Assembly: GCA_965249035.1 (NCBI GenBank)
Contig: CBDFKV010000006.1
Location: 558,001 to 622,000, forward strand
Reading direction: 5' to 3'
DNA: 64,000 nt
DNA from: CBDFKV01 sp965249035
GTDB taxonomy: Bacteria; Pseudomonadota; Gammaproteobacteria; Arenicellales; Poriferihabitantaceae
Shown: positions 7,573 to 16,982 of the stretch, in pieces
How positions within the stretch are numbered: position 1 is the stretch's first letter
Layout of the letters: each line of letters begins with the position of its first letter
Notes under the pieces: model-generated
What the model was told of the DNA's origin: nothing
The model's database searches: none
What the model saw: only the letters and a program-made list of their open reading frames with translations
Program-made: the position numbers and the translations under genes

Positions 7573-8625
7573 ATGATTAAGCCGAATCACCGAAATTTTC
7601 TGGGGGCTGATCTACCCATCATTCAAGCCCCGATGGCCGGCGTTCAGGACAGTGCTTTAGCCATTGCTGTTGGTGCCAGTGGTGGCTTGGGATCACTGCC
7701 CTGCGGTATGTTATCGCCTCGGCAAATTGAATCAGAGGTGAGCCTACTTACTAGCGCGTGTGACCAACCAGTTAACCTGAACTTTTTCTGTCATACCGTG
7801 CCGAGTTATGATGACAGTCGCCAACGACGATGGCGCAAAATGCTGCAGCCTTACTTTGAGGAGCTGGGGCTTATTTGCCCGAAGGAGCCTGCAAACGCTA
7901 GCCGTAGGCCGTTCAATCATGAAACCGCTGACATTATCGAGCCATTCAAACCTGAGATCATCAGCTTTCATTTTGGGCTGCCTGAAGATGCCTTACTGGC
8001 CAGAGTAAAAAGCTGGGGAACCAAAGTTTTATCCTCAGCAACCACCGTGGCAGAGGCCCTCTATTTGGAATCCAAGGGTGTGGATGCCATTATCGCCCAA
8101 GGCCTCGAAGCTGGTGGGCACAGGGGTCTGTTTTTGAGCAAAGACGTATGCACCCAAATCGGAACCCTAGCTTTATTGCCCCAAATAGTCAGTAGCGTCC
8201 ACGTTCCAGTGATAGCCGCTGGCGGCATCGCAGATGCCAGTGGAGTTAAGGCGGTGATGGAGCTAGGCGCAATGGCCGCTCAAGTGGGAACAGCTTATCT
8301 CTTATGTGACGAAGCGCAAACCAGCCAATGGCACCGCGCTGCCATCCAAAATGGCGCCGCCCAACATACGACAATCACCACGCTATTCTCAGGGCGCCCA
8401 GCGCGCGGAATTGTCAATCGCGTCATCCAAGAATTGGGCGCAATGCCACCCAATGTGGCTGAGTTTCCTTACGCATCCCACGAAATAACTCTGTTGCGAC
8501 AAGCAGCTGAAGCCAAGGGTAGCGATGATTTCTCGCCATTGTGGTGTGGGCAGAATACTACTGGCTGCCAAACGGTGCCCGCGTCGGAGCTAACTAAAAC
8601 GTTGGCAGCCAAGTTGCGCTTGTGA
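7573..8625 (+). CDS. Nitronate monooxygenase (2-nitropropane dioxygenase family)
   Basis: An FMN-dependent TIM-barrel enzyme (350 residues) that oxidises alkyl nitronates. Visible features are the N-terminal IIQAPMAGVQD and GGLGSLPCGMLSP, the QGLEAGGHRG flavin-binding loop near residue 180, PVIAAGGIADASGV for phosphate binding, and GAMAAQVGTAYLLCDEA. The C-terminus is family-typical (SGRPARGIVNR). It lies 48 bp downstream of the DUF3224 gene on the same strand, perhaps one transcript. Confidence 0.92.
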   Translation: MIKPNHRNFLGADLPIIQAPMAGVQDSALAIAVGASGGLGSLPCGMLSPRQIESEVSLLTSACDQPVNLNFFCHTVPSYDDSRQRRWRKMLQPYFEELGLICPKEPANASRRPFNHETADIIEPFKPEIISFHFGLPEDALLARVKSWGTKVLSSATTVAEALYLESKGVDAIIAQGLEAGGHRGLFLSKDVCTQIGTLALLPQIVSSVHVPVIAAGGIADASGVKAVMELGAMAAQVGTAYLLCDEAQTSQWHRAAIQNGAAQHTTITTLFSGRPARGIVNRVIQELGAMPPNVAEFPYASHEITLLRQAAEAKGSDDFSPLWCGQNTTGCQTVPASELTKTLAAKLRL

Positions 8626-8678
8626 CCAATTAGCGTAGACTGGTGTCATTATATCGACACTAAGCCGCTTGATAAGAC

Positions 8679-9257
8679 ATGAAAAACAGATGCCAATGGT
8701 GCGGAACTGACCCGCTTTACGTTGCCTACCACGACGATGAATGGGGCGTGCCGGTTCATGATGACCAGCAACTATTTGAAATGCTGATACTGGAAGGTGC
8801 GCAAGCGGGTTTGAGCTGGTTGACCATTCTTAAAAAGCGCGAGGGTTATCGTAAGGCATTTAGTCATTTTGACGTCCAAAAAGTCGCCCAGTTCACCGAT
8901 GATGACCAAGAGCGATTACGCCATGATGCAGCGATTGTCAGAAATCGCCTCAAAATCGAATCGACGATCAAAAATGCACGTGGTGTTTTGGCGATCAAAG
9001 AAGAACACGGCTCACTAGATGCCTTCTTATGGCGTTATACCGATGATGTTCCGCTGCAAAATAGCCGGGAGAAACTATCTGATATCCCCGCACAAACGGC
9101 CGAGTCTGTTGCGATGAGTAAAGACCTAAAGGGCTATGGCTTTAACTTTGTCGGCCCAACCATTTGCTACGCGTTCATGCAGGCAACCGGGATGGTTAAC
9201 GATCACACGACTGATTGCTTTAGATTCCGGGAAATTCAAGCACTAACCAATGCTTAA
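8679..9257 (+). CDS. tag: DNA-3-methyladenine glycosylase I
   Basis: Removes 3-methyladenine from alkylated DNA. The 192-residue protein aligns with Tag from end to end: CQWCGTDPLYVAYHDDEWGVP, the LILEGAQAGLSW active-site region with catalytic Glu, YGFNFVGPTICYAFMQA, and the C-terminal zinc ligands (His/Cys in MVNDHTTDCF with the N-terminal Cys and His). It is probably cytoplasmic and monocistronic. Confidence 0.95.
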   Translation: MKNRCQWCGTDPLYVAYHDDEWGVPVHDDQQLFEMLILEGAQAGLSWLTILKKREGYRKAFSHFDVQKVAQFTDDDQERLRHDAAIVRNRLKIESTIKNARGVLAIKEEHGSLDAFLWRYTDDVPLQNSREKLSDIPAQTAESVAMSKDLKGYGFNFVGPTICYAFMQATGMVNDHTTDCFRFREIQALTNA

Positions 9258-9394
9258 TGGGTCGTGCTCCTTCCTGAGGTGAGAAAATAATGTCAATCGT
9301 AGCTTTAGACAGCGCTGAACACTATAGCTGAGACATAAAGAGCTAGTCACCAAATCGCCCTCCCAAAACTAACAATGCTTGCCTTACCTAAAAT

Positions 9395-9907
9395 ATGAAA
9401 GCCGCTTTTCTTGATCGAGATGGGACCATTGTTGCTGACTACCCTGATAATCAATGGCCTAGCATCACCAACCCAGAATTCTTACCAGGCGCCCTTGCAG
9501 GGCTGAAAGCGATCCAAAGCCTAGGCTATGAGCTCATTATCGTCAGCAACCAATATCTGATCGATGAAGGCTTTATTTCCCAACAAGACTACGACAATTT
9601 CACACTAAAATTTAAAGCAGCTCTAGCGACCAAAGACATACAGCTGTTAGATATTTTTTACTGCCCTCATCGCAGAGATGCTAAATGCCAGTGCTTAAAA
9701 CCACGACCTGGGTTGATTCATCAAGCATTGAGAAAATACCCTGAGATTGTTTTGAGCGACTCTTTTCTAGTGGGAGATTCAAGCACTGATAGTGATCTTG
9801 CGGTCCACTTTGGCTTGCGCTCTTTTTCGCTAGGGTTTAGCTACGTTGACGACAACTGCCAGAAAATCCACTCTTTACGAGAAATCCCAAAGTTATTGCT
9901 GAAGTAG
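9395..9907 (+). CDS. HAD-IIIA phosphatase (GmhB/histidinol-phosphatase-like)
   Basis: A short HAD phosphatase (170 residues) without cap domain. Motif I is FLDRDGTIV with the nucleophile and acid/base Asp at residues 7 and 9; motif II is IIVSNQ, and motif IV is LVGDSSTDSDLA. A zinc-loop-like set CPHR-x5-CQC-x4-P is present as in GmhB, the D,D-heptose 1,7-bisphosphate phosphatase. Whether heptose bisphosphate is really the substrate is uncertain; no other heptose genes are nearby. The gap 9258-9394 shows nothing else. Confidence 0.82.
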   Translation: MKAAFLDRDGTIVADYPDNQWPSITNPEFLPGALAGLKAIQSLGYELIIVSNQYLIDEGFISQQDYDNFTLKFKAALATKDIQLLDIFYCPHRRDAKCQCLKPRPGLIHQALRKYPEIVLSDSFLVGDSSTDSDLAVHFGLRSFSLGFSYVDDNCQKIHSLREIPKLLLK

Positions 9908-9931
9908 CCCATTATCACGACATCAAAGTGT

Positions 9932-12202
9932 TCACAGACAAATCATAGCAACCTTACCATTACTAACCGTTATTGGAAAACACAACTCGTCATCGTCTCC
10001 AAGCGGGGGGATCACGGTTGCACCGCAGGTATAGATACGAACGTCATCGATAAACCAACCGTAATCATCAATGTGTTGGTCAGTGCCCATACGAAAACGG
10101 AAACGAACGCTCTGACCAGCCAAACTCTCCAGATCAAGTTTGCTGGAAGTATATCCAAAGCTATCACCCACGAAGGCAGGCCGCCCACCTAAAGGATTAT
10201 TACTGGCCAAAACACCGCCATAAGCCGCTCCGGCTGTAATTAAACTGCCTGCATCGACCCATGGCCCAGCGTTAGCGCTGTATTCGATGACCCCTCCATC
10301 CGAAAACTCAATAGTCGCATTGTTTTCGAAACCGTAAGCATGATTGAAGTGCAGAAAAGCATTGGCTGGTATGGTTACGCCCGCACTCAGCGAAATTGAA
10401 GAATCTGCGGGATTACCAATAGAGTCACCTTCACCCAACAGGTTTTGTACTCCGCTTGTCGCAAAGCTGGATCCTAAAGCAACCGGATAGGACCAATGGT
10501 TGGTGCCCACATTAATTGAGGATGACCAATTGCCTGAATTGGTCACTTCTAAATCATCAAAAAAGGTATTGGACACCAACTGATTTGCAGGACAAAGCCC
10601 CGCAACTTGAGCGGGGAGGCAGGGCCAAGGGTCGTTCATTTCTACCGCCTCAATGGCTCTTGAAACTTCACGACAATTTCCAGCGGTAATGCCTGCGGTC
10701 CCAATTAAATCACTGCACGATTGCTGTAAGGCATGATAATTGTCGAGAAAATCAGAACCCGAGGTAAGGTATTGGGTTAAGGCACGATACTGAATCTTAG
10801 CCGCCTTGGTGAGACCCATACCGACCACCGTTTCCTCATTAAATGTGCCGCCATCGACCATCAAAGAGAAAGCCCGGTTAGGCACACCACTGTTGGTATG
10901 AACACCACCCTGATCGTCCCCAGGGTCCTGACAGACGAACTCAGTATCACTCAACTTCCCTGGATCACCAAAACGATGGGGGTATGCCATGTCTCGGATT
11001 GCGTGTATATCTTCACCCATAGACCAGCGCAAGCCGGCGGCATCATTGCCAGCACCATTAGTCAGGTCTACGGCTTCACCAAAAATATCTGAATAGGATT
11101 CGTTTAAGGCACCCGACTGCATGTAATAGAATAAATTAGCTGAATGGTCAATGACCGCATGAGTCAACTCATGTGCCACCACATCGTCAGCAGCGGCATA
11201 CCCACTACCATAAACCACTTGAGAGCCGTTCCAAAACGCATTGGGATAAGGGCATGGGCTACCCGAGCGGCAGTGATTTATGGTTGAGACTAATTCAGCC
11301 CCCGCGTCGTCATAGCTGTCTAGGCCATGTATCTTGAAAAAATAGTTATACGTATCACCTGAGTAGTCGTAGGCCCGGTCACAATCTGGGTCGCCTGATA
11401 CGGCCCCACCTTCAGAACGGCAGATAACCGACCCCGGCAATGTTGCAGTACTTTGTCCGTCATAAACCGTACGATTTCTGGCATCGGTCAATTGACTGAA
11501 ATTGAGTAAAATTGCTCCGGAGTTAGCATCAACCCAAATAAATTCACGCAAATATTTTTTGCTTGCCTCAATAAACCAGGCAAGCCGAGTGACGTGAAAG
11601 CCTCCCTCAAGTAACCCTCGATTCAGTAGTTCTAATCGCGGCGCAGATAATTCAGCATCGCGACTATTATGGTGTTTTTGTAGTAGTTGCCGAGCGGCGG
11701 CTTGAGCCTGACTGATGGAAACCGTGGGATTGATATCGATAGACTCGGTTATCGGCAATCCTTTTGCCAGCACTGACTTCACTCCATTGTTTCTAACATG
11801 CACCGTAAATTCGGCACCAGTGATAGGCACTCCTTCGTAAGTTTGTTGCAGCCTGACATGCTCCATCCCAACTTCGTCGCGGGATATCACCTTCATTACC
11901 CGAAGGTTTCTCGAGCGGGATAGCCCAAAAGCCCCTGCAAAAGTATTGAGAAAACTAACCGCTATCGTTTCTGCGTTGGCTTGGGCAACACTCGGCAATC
12001 TAATCGTCGGGCTGGAGTCAATCGATACAAAATTGACCAAACCGGTAACCGGAGATATGGAGCTACGCATTGTTCCCTTGGAAGCAATTTGCATACGTTG
12101 CAATGCTTCCGTCGCTGCTAAAGGCGGGGTTTGAGCGCCAGCCACGAATGGAACGCTCAACACAGAAAAGACGATTATCAGGACTTTAAGTAGGTAACTC
12201 AT
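9932..12202 (-). CDS. Secreted M4-family zinc metallopeptidase (thermolysin-like)
   Basis: A 756-residue exported protease. Order: signal peptide (about 1-23), FTP/PepSY propeptide region (about 40-240, with TYEGVPITGAEFTVHV), catalytic domain with VVAHELTHAVIDHS at about residue 343 (HExxH), the third zinc ligand Glu in GALNESYSDIFGE about 20 residues on, and the C-terminal active-site His in GGVHTNSGVPNRAF. After the protease comes an extra beta-rich domain of about 200 residues (FSYTSSKLDLESLAGQ, DDYGWFIDDVRIYTC), which looks like a jelly-roll carbohydrate- or surface-binding module. Likely secreted and self-processed. Confidence 0.93.
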   Translation of the reverse strand: MSYLLKVLIIVFSVLSVPFVAGAQTPPLAATEALQRMQIASKGTMRSSISPVTGLVNFVSIDSSPTIRLPSVAQANAETIAVSFLNTFAGAFGLSRSRNLRVMKVISRDEVGMEHVRLQQTYEGVPITGAEFTVHVRNNGVKSVLAKGLPITESIDINPTVSISQAQAAARQLLQKHHNSRDAELSAPRLELLNRGLLEGGFHVTRLAWFIEASKKYLREFIWVDANSGAILLNFSQLTDARNRTVYDGQSTATLPGSVICRSEGGAVSGDPDCDRAYDYSGDTYNYFFKIHGLDSYDDAGAELVSTINHCRSGSPCPYPNAFWNGSQVVYGSGYAAADDVVAHELTHAVIDHSANLFYYMQSGALNESYSDIFGEAVDLTNGAGNDAAGLRWSMGEDIHAIRDMAYPHRFGDPGKLSDTEFVCQDPGDDQGGVHTNSGVPNRAFSLMVDGGTFNEETVVGMGLTKAAKIQYRALTQYLTSGSDFLDNYHALQQSCSDLIGTAGITAGNCREVSRAIEAVEMNDPWPCLPAQVAGLCPANQLVSNTFFDDLEVTNSGNWSSSINVGTNHWSYPVALGSSFATSGVQNLLGEGDSIGNPADSSISLSAGVTIPANAFLHFNHAYGFENNATIEFSDGGVIEYSANAGPWVDAGSLITAGAAYGGVLASNNPLGGRPAFVGDSFGYTSSKLDLESLAGQSVRFRFRMGTDQHIDDYGWFIDDVRIYTCGATVIPPLGDDDELCFPITVSNGKVAMICL

Positions 12203-12264
12203 TTTGTTGATTTGCCTCTGAATGGACAGAGAGCTCGGATATATTATTTAGGTGGCGAAACAGC

Positions 12265-12894
12265 CTACAACAGACCTCCCAGCACCTGCCATACGTTATC
12301 CAGTAAAACGGGCTGTGCTTGTTTATTGGGGTGTACCCCATCAGTCTGAATCAAACCTTCTTGTCTGCCTACCCCCTCCAAAATAAAGGGCACAAAATAT
12401 ATCTCGGTTTGTTCGACGAGGTCAATATACACTTGTTTGAATGCTTGGGTATAGTGCGGACCATAGTTTGGGAAAATCTGCATACCTGCCAATAAAACTT
12501 GCGCATCCACCGCTTGGATTTGATCAATCATGCTGCGTAAATTTGCTTGCAAAGCTTGGGTCGATAATCCACGCAAACCGTCATTACCACCGAGCTCAAT
12601 AATCACCCACGCGGGTTGGTGCCTTTTTAGCAAAGCGGCAATCCGCTGTTTGCCCGATGCACTGGTGTCACCAGTAATCGAGACATTAATCACCTTATAG
12701 TCATTCCCCTGCTCAATAAGGCGGTCTTGTAAAAGCGTGACCCAGCCTTCAGATATACTCATGCCGTAGGCGGCACTAATGCTGTCGCCGACCACCAGAA
12801 TCCGTTGATTCTCTGCCGCGGCCATGTGCGGCAACCCAGCGAACCCCAATAAATTGATCAGCAAGACTATTTTGACCACGCTTTTATGAATCAC
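12265..12894 (-). CDS. tesA: TesA-like arylesterase / SGNH lysophospholipase
   Basis: A periplasmic SGNH hydrolase. After a signal peptide (about 1-27, ending HMAAAE) the catalytic Ser block RILVVGDSISAAYGM appears, then GDTSASG (Gly), IIELGGNDGLRG (Asn) and DGVHPNKQAQ with the catalytic Asp and His. The length of 209 fits TesA/EstA. The listed start at 12894 is GTG; another GTG at 12879 would give a tidier signal peptide and remove the overlap with the divergent ybbA start at 12886. Divergence from ybbA-ybbP is the conserved TesA neighbourhood. Confidence 0.92.
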   Translation of the reverse strand: MIHKSVVKIVLLINLLGFAGLPHMAAAENQRILVVGDSISAAYGMSISEGWVTLLQDRLIEQGNDYKVINVSITGDTSASGKQRIAALLKRHQPAWVIIELGGNDGLRGLSTQALQANLRSMIDQIQAVDAQVLLAGMQIFPNYGPHYTQAFKQVYIDLVEQTEIYFVPFILEGVGRQEGLIQTDGVHPNKQAQPVLLDNVWQVLGGLL

Positions 12895-13566
12895 GCATCA
12901 CTCCTACAGGTTAATGATTTATCGCACAGCTTAACCACTGGGCGAGAGTCGATTACCATACTTAATGGGGTCAATTTCACAATTGACCATGCCCAATCAG
13001 TCGCCATCATAGGTGAGTCGGGTTCTGGCAAATCCACCTTGTTGAGCTTGCTCGCTGGGCTGGATCAGGCCGACAGCGGTGAAATCATCATTGATGGGGA
13101 AAATATTTGCCAGATGAATGAAGATGGTCGGGCACAGTTTCGCGCACAAACTATGGGCTTTGTATTTCAATCCTTTCAGTTAATGCCCACTTATACCGCG
13201 CTGGAAAACGTGATGTTACCATTGGAATTACAGGGCAAAGGCCAAGACATCAGCCAACGAGCCGAAGCTTTGCTGACCCGAGTTGGCTTGCAAGAGCGGC
13301 TGTCGCATTACCCACATCAATTATCCGGTGGTGAACAGCAGCGCGTTGCCTTAGCGCGCGCTTTTGTCGGTGCGCCACGGATTTTATTTGCTGACGAACC
13401 GACCGGCAATTTGGACCCAAAAACCAGCGAGGTGATCGCTGATTTGATGTTTGAGCTCAATAGCGAACGACAAACCACGTTGGTATTAGTCACGCATGAA
13501 AAAAGTTTAGCCAAGCGCTGTGTGCGGCGCTTGCAGTTGCGAAATGGCCAGATTGAAGAAGCTTGA
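12886..13566 (+). CDS. ybbA: ABC transporter ATP-binding protein YbbA (LolD/MacB type)
   Basis: ATPase subunit of 226 residues. Walker A is GESGSGKSTLL, the Q-loop FVFQSFQLMPTYTALENVMLP is typical for the LolD/MacB group, the signature is LSGGEQQRVALARA, and Walker B is ILFADEPTGNLD. Its stop overlaps the permease start (TGATG at 13564-13568), so the two are made together. In the family this pair forms a FtsX-like type VII ABC system acting from the inner membrane; its cargo in YbbAP is not settled. Confidence 0.93.
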   Translation: MNHASLLQVNDLSHSLTTGRESITILNGVNFTIDHAQSVAIIGESGSGKSTLLSLLAGLDQADSGEIIIDGENICQMNEDGRAQFRAQTMGFVFQSFQLMPTYTALENVMLPLELQGKGQDISQRAEALLTRVGLQERLSHYPHQLSGGEQQRVALARAFVGAPRILFADEPTGNLDPKTSEVIADLMFELNSERQTTLVLVTHEKSLAKRCVRRLQLRNGQIEEA

Positions 13567-16073
13567 TGCGCCCCGCCCAACTGCTTAAGCACGCCCTCAC
13601 CCTCATTCGCCGCGAATTTGGCTCCGGCGAATACCGGCTAACCTTGTTTGCTTTGCTGATTGGCGTTGCCGCTGTCACCTCACTGAGCTTGACCACTTCG
13701 CGCATCCAAAACGCCATGCTAGGTCAAGCAGCTGATTTTATCGGCGGTGATTTGGTGATTAGTTCCAGTGAACCCATCAACGCGGACTTATTAAATACAG
13801 CAGACACCAACCAACTGCAGCGATCCCTCTCCGTTAGCAGCATGACCATGGTCAGCAATGGCGATGATTTTGTCCTATCGAGCATCCGCGCAGTCGACGA
13901 TCACTACCCACTGAAAGGTAAGGTCGGCACCCGCGTTAGTCGTGATGCAGACACCGTCGAAGAGCGTGCCCGTCCGTCGAGTGGGCAGGCCTGGGCCGAA
14001 AAACGCTTGCTTGAGCGGCTTGGGCTTTCTGTTGGCCAAACGATTGAGGTAGGTTACGCCCACTTCACCATCACTCGACTATTAGAAATTGAACCCGATC
14101 GAGGCGGTAGCTTTTACAGCTTTAACCCAAGGATTTTGATCAACTGGGTAGATTTAGAACACACCGCGATTGTGCAGCCCGGCAGCCGGCTGCGTTATAA
14201 ACTCATGCTGAGCGGGACTCCGGATGACGTTGCCCGCTTTACTAAGCAGGCCAAAGCGAAGCTCACCGCTAACCAGCGATTGACCACCCCCCAAAGCCGT
14301 GAAAGCCAGGTCAGTGGAAATTTAGAGCGCGCCAGTGCGTTTCTGAATATTGGTGCCCTGCTTTCAGTCCTTTTATGTGGCATCGCGGTTTCGCTAGCAG
14401 CTTCGCGACACGCGCGCAGGCACATCAATCAAGTGGCTTTGCTGCGCTGCTTTGGCTTACGGGCAAACGAAGTCAACCTCATATACGCCCTACAACTTAT
14501 CTTTATTGCGATCCCGGCCATCTTGCTAGGCTTGCTAATCGGATATTTAGTGCACGCATCGCTGATGCAGCTCTTGGCCGAGTTATTTACCGGCGAGCTA
14601 CCCGCAGCCTCTATCAGTGCGTGGCTGAGCGGCCCCATCACTGCATTGTGTATGACCCTGGGCTTTGGACTGCCACCTTTATTACGCCTTGCCCAAACAC
14701 CGCCTGCTCGCGTTTTTCGTAAAGAACAAGGCCCAAACACGCGCACCCCTCTATTCAGCACCAGCATCGCCCTAGTCGCACTCAGTCTGATCGCCTGGTG
14801 GCAAACGGGTAACTTCAAGCTTGCGGCTTTCAGCGTCGCGGGCACACTCGGAGTCATCGTCGCGTTGGCGGGAGCCATTGTCTTGATGCTCAAAATGGTT
14901 GCGCGCCGAAATATCAACCAACCGATTGTGCGTGGCGCACTATCTAATATCATGACACGACCGGCACTGACCGCCATGCAGATTGTTGGCTTTGGGATCA
15001 GTGTGTTTGCAATTGTCTTGATCATCTTTTTTCGCAATGACTTATTTGATCAATGGAATGCGCAAGTCCCAGTCGATGCACCCAATCGCTTTGTGTTTGA
15101 CATACTCCCCAATGACGCGGCGGCTTTTATTTCCCTGCTCGAAACGAATGACATTGAAACCGATTTATATGCCACGGTGCGAGGCCGTCTAATAAAAATA
15201 AATAGCAAGATCGTGCAATCGGCAGTCAGCAAGGAAAAAGACCAATCTGATGAAGCTTTAAACCGCGAACTATCCCTTACTCAAGTTGCAAAACTGCCAT
15301 ACGAGAATGAAATCACGGCTGGAACGTTTGTCAGTAACTTCAGCGGAAGTGCCACAGATAAAATCCCGGTTTCGGTGGAGTCAAAGCTCGCCGAAAACCT
15401 GTCTTTATCACTCAATGATACCTTGGAGTTCCTAATCGAAGGGCAGACACTTAATGCCTACGTTGCCAGCATACGCCTAGTGAACTGGGAAAACTTCCGG
15501 CCCAATTTTTATATGCTGTTTCCGTCTGGCACTCTCGATAACTTCAGTCACAGTGGGCTTGGCAGCTTTTATCTGCCTAGCACCAACACCCGCCTAGACA
15601 AACAAATCAACCAGCAATTTACCGGCGCCACCTTGATTGATGTTGACTATGTGCTCAAGCGCATACGCCGTATTCTTGATCAAGTGAGTTCGGCAATGGA
15701 ACTGACCTTTTCAATGGCTATCGTTGCTGGGCTGGCTGTATTTTGGGCCGCCTTATTGATTTCGTTTGATGAAAAACAACAACAAGCAGCTTTGCTGCGC
15801 GCGCTGGGCGCCAGCCGTCGTAATGTCAGCATGCGCTTTATTACCGAGCAATTGATGATTGGTTTGCTCGCGGGTTTGCTCAGTGCCTTATGCCTGACCT
15901 TAGTTTCCTATTTGATCAGCACCCGCGTGCTGGAACTACCCTGGGAAATGCCGTGGAAGTACGTCCTGGCACTACCGCTTATCATGATGCTGGCCTTGTC
16001 AGCATTGTCATCCCTGCAATTGAAGCGCATCTTAAACCAGCCCCCTTATCAAAGGCTTAAGCATCAGGAGTGA
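13566..16073 (+). CDS. ybbP: ABC transporter permease YbbP (FtsX family)
   Basis: An inner-membrane protein of 835 residues with the expected layout: a cytoplasmic N-terminus with LIRREFGSGEYRLTLFALLIGVA, a large periplasmic domain (about 60-250), four central membrane helices (about 260-430), a second helix pair near 465-490, another periplasmic domain (about 500-700), and the C-terminal FtsX helices with LLRALGASRRNVSMRFITEQ. The ATG at 13566 overlaps the ybbA stop. It works with YbbA and lies next to tesA, so a role in envelope lipid or lipoprotein handling is likely but unproven. Confidence 0.92.
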   Translation: MRPAQLLKHALTLIRREFGSGEYRLTLFALLIGVAAVTSLSLTTSRIQNAMLGQAADFIGGDLVISSSEPINADLLNTADTNQLQRSLSVSSMTMVSNGDDFVLSSIRAVDDHYPLKGKVGTRVSRDADTVEERARPSSGQAWAEKRLLERLGLSVGQTIEVGYAHFTITRLLEIEPDRGGSFYSFNPRILINWVDLEHTAIVQPGSRLRYKLMLSGTPDDVARFTKQAKAKLTANQRLTTPQSRESQVSGNLERASAFLNIGALLSVLLCGIAVSLAASRHARRHINQVALLRCFGLRANEVNLIYALQLIFIAIPAILLGLLIGYLVHASLMQLLAELFTGELPAASISAWLSGPITALCMTLGFGLPPLLRLAQTPPARVFRKEQGPNTRTPLFSTSIALVALSLIAWWQTGNFKLAAFSVAGTLGVIVALAGAIVLMLKMVARRNINQPIVRGALSNIMTRPALTAMQIVGFGISVFAIVLIIFFRNDLFDQWNAQVPVDAPNRFVFDILPNDAAAFISLLETNDIETDLYATVRGRLIKINSKIVQSAVSKEKDQSDEALNRELSLTQVAKLPYENEITAGTFVSNFSGSATDKIPVSVESKLAENLSLSLNDTLEFLIEGQTLNAYVASIRLVNWENFRPNFYMLFPSGTLDNFSHSGLGSFYLPSTNTRLDKQINQQFTGATLIDVDYVLKRIRRILDQVSSAMELTFSMAIVAGLAVFWAALLISFDEKQQQAALLRALGASRRNVSMRFITEQLMIGLLAGLLSALCLTLVSYLISTRVLELPWEMPWKYVLALPLIMMLALSALSSLQLKRILNQPPYQRLKHQE

Positions 16074-16128
16074 AGCCAGCCGGCTCCTTACCCAGCCGCT
16101 TCCTTGCCCAGCCAGACGATTACCTTAA

Positions 16129-16827
16129 CTAGCGTCGCCGACGCATGCCGCCACCGCCTCGGCGGCTGAGAGCGAACATATACAGGAAGTACGCAAACGA
16201 AGTCGCGGCCGCCGCCACATACGTCATCCCCGCAGCCGTCAGCAACTTCCTGACGCCTTCTTTCTCTTCCTCTGAGACCAAGCCCAAAGCCTCAACTTGC
16301 TTGAGGGCACGACGGCTGGCATTAAACTCAACCGGCAAAGTAACTAGGTGAAACAATACCGCACCCGCAAACATCGCCACCCCAACTTGGATCAATATAG
16401 TGGCATTGCTGGCCGCACCATACATAAAGGCATAAGGGCCAATCTTGGCGCTTAAATTAACCAGCGGCACCAACGAGGTGCGCAGCTTCATAAATCGATA
16501 ACCGTGCGCATCCTGCAAAGCGTGCCCAGTTTCGTGCGCTGACACCGCCAGTGCAGCGATACTGTCATTACGATAATTATCTATAGACAATCGCACCTTA
16601 TCGATACGCGGGTCGTAATGATCAGTCAGCTGACCCTTAACCGCTTCAACGCCTACATGATCTAAGCCATTTTCCTTCAAAATAGCGGTGGCAGTTTCTG
16701 CGCCGGTTAAACCACGGGAATTTTTGATCGCGCCCCACTTGCGGTAAGTTGATTTGAGCCAGCTTTGAATGCCCATCGAGACCAACCACGCCAGGCCGCC
16801 AATAATGTAAAACGTATAATTACCCAT
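16129..16827 (-). CDS. YugP-like membrane zinc metallopeptidase
   Basis: A 232-residue integral membrane protease of the YugP/zinc neutral peptidase 2 family. It has an N-terminal helix (YIIGGLAWLVSMGIQSWLK), the metal site VSAHETGHALQDAHGYRF (HExxH, about residue 103), MKLRTSLVPLVN, two central helices around 130-165, LPVEFNASRRAL holding the third-ligand Glu, and a C-terminal helix followed by a Gly/Arg tail. ATG at 16827 is preferred over the TTG codon before it. Targets are not known. Confidence 0.88.
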   Translation of the reverse strand: MGNYTFYIIGGLAWLVSMGIQSWLKSTYRKWGAIKNSRGLTGAETATAILKENGLDHVGVEAVKGQLTDHYDPRIDKVRLSIDNYRNDSIAALAVSAHETGHALQDAHGYRFMKLRTSLVPLVNLSAKIGPYAFMYGAASNATILIQVGVAMFAGAVLFHLVTLPVEFNASRRALKQVEALGLVSEEEKEGVRKLLTAAGMTYVAAAATSFAYFLYMFALSRRGGGGMRRRR

Positions 16828-16932
16828 CAATTAATCCAAGAGTCCAAGAGTCCAATAGCACAGAGTATATATCAGCCGACAGGATCAGCCGTGCTTGATC
16901 GAAACAGTCAGGATTTTCGAGTGGTTAACAGT

Positions 16933-16956
16933 AAAAAGCCAGGCACAAGCCTGGCT
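16933..16956 (-). terminator. Rho-independent terminator of mmsA
   Basis: Stem AGCCAGGC(16937-16944)/GCCTGGCT(16949-16956) with a 4-base loop. Read on the minus strand it is followed by five T, 27 bases past the mmsA stop. Confidence 0.82.
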
Positions 16957-16982
16957 CTTATTGTTAGGGGCGTGTTGTGACC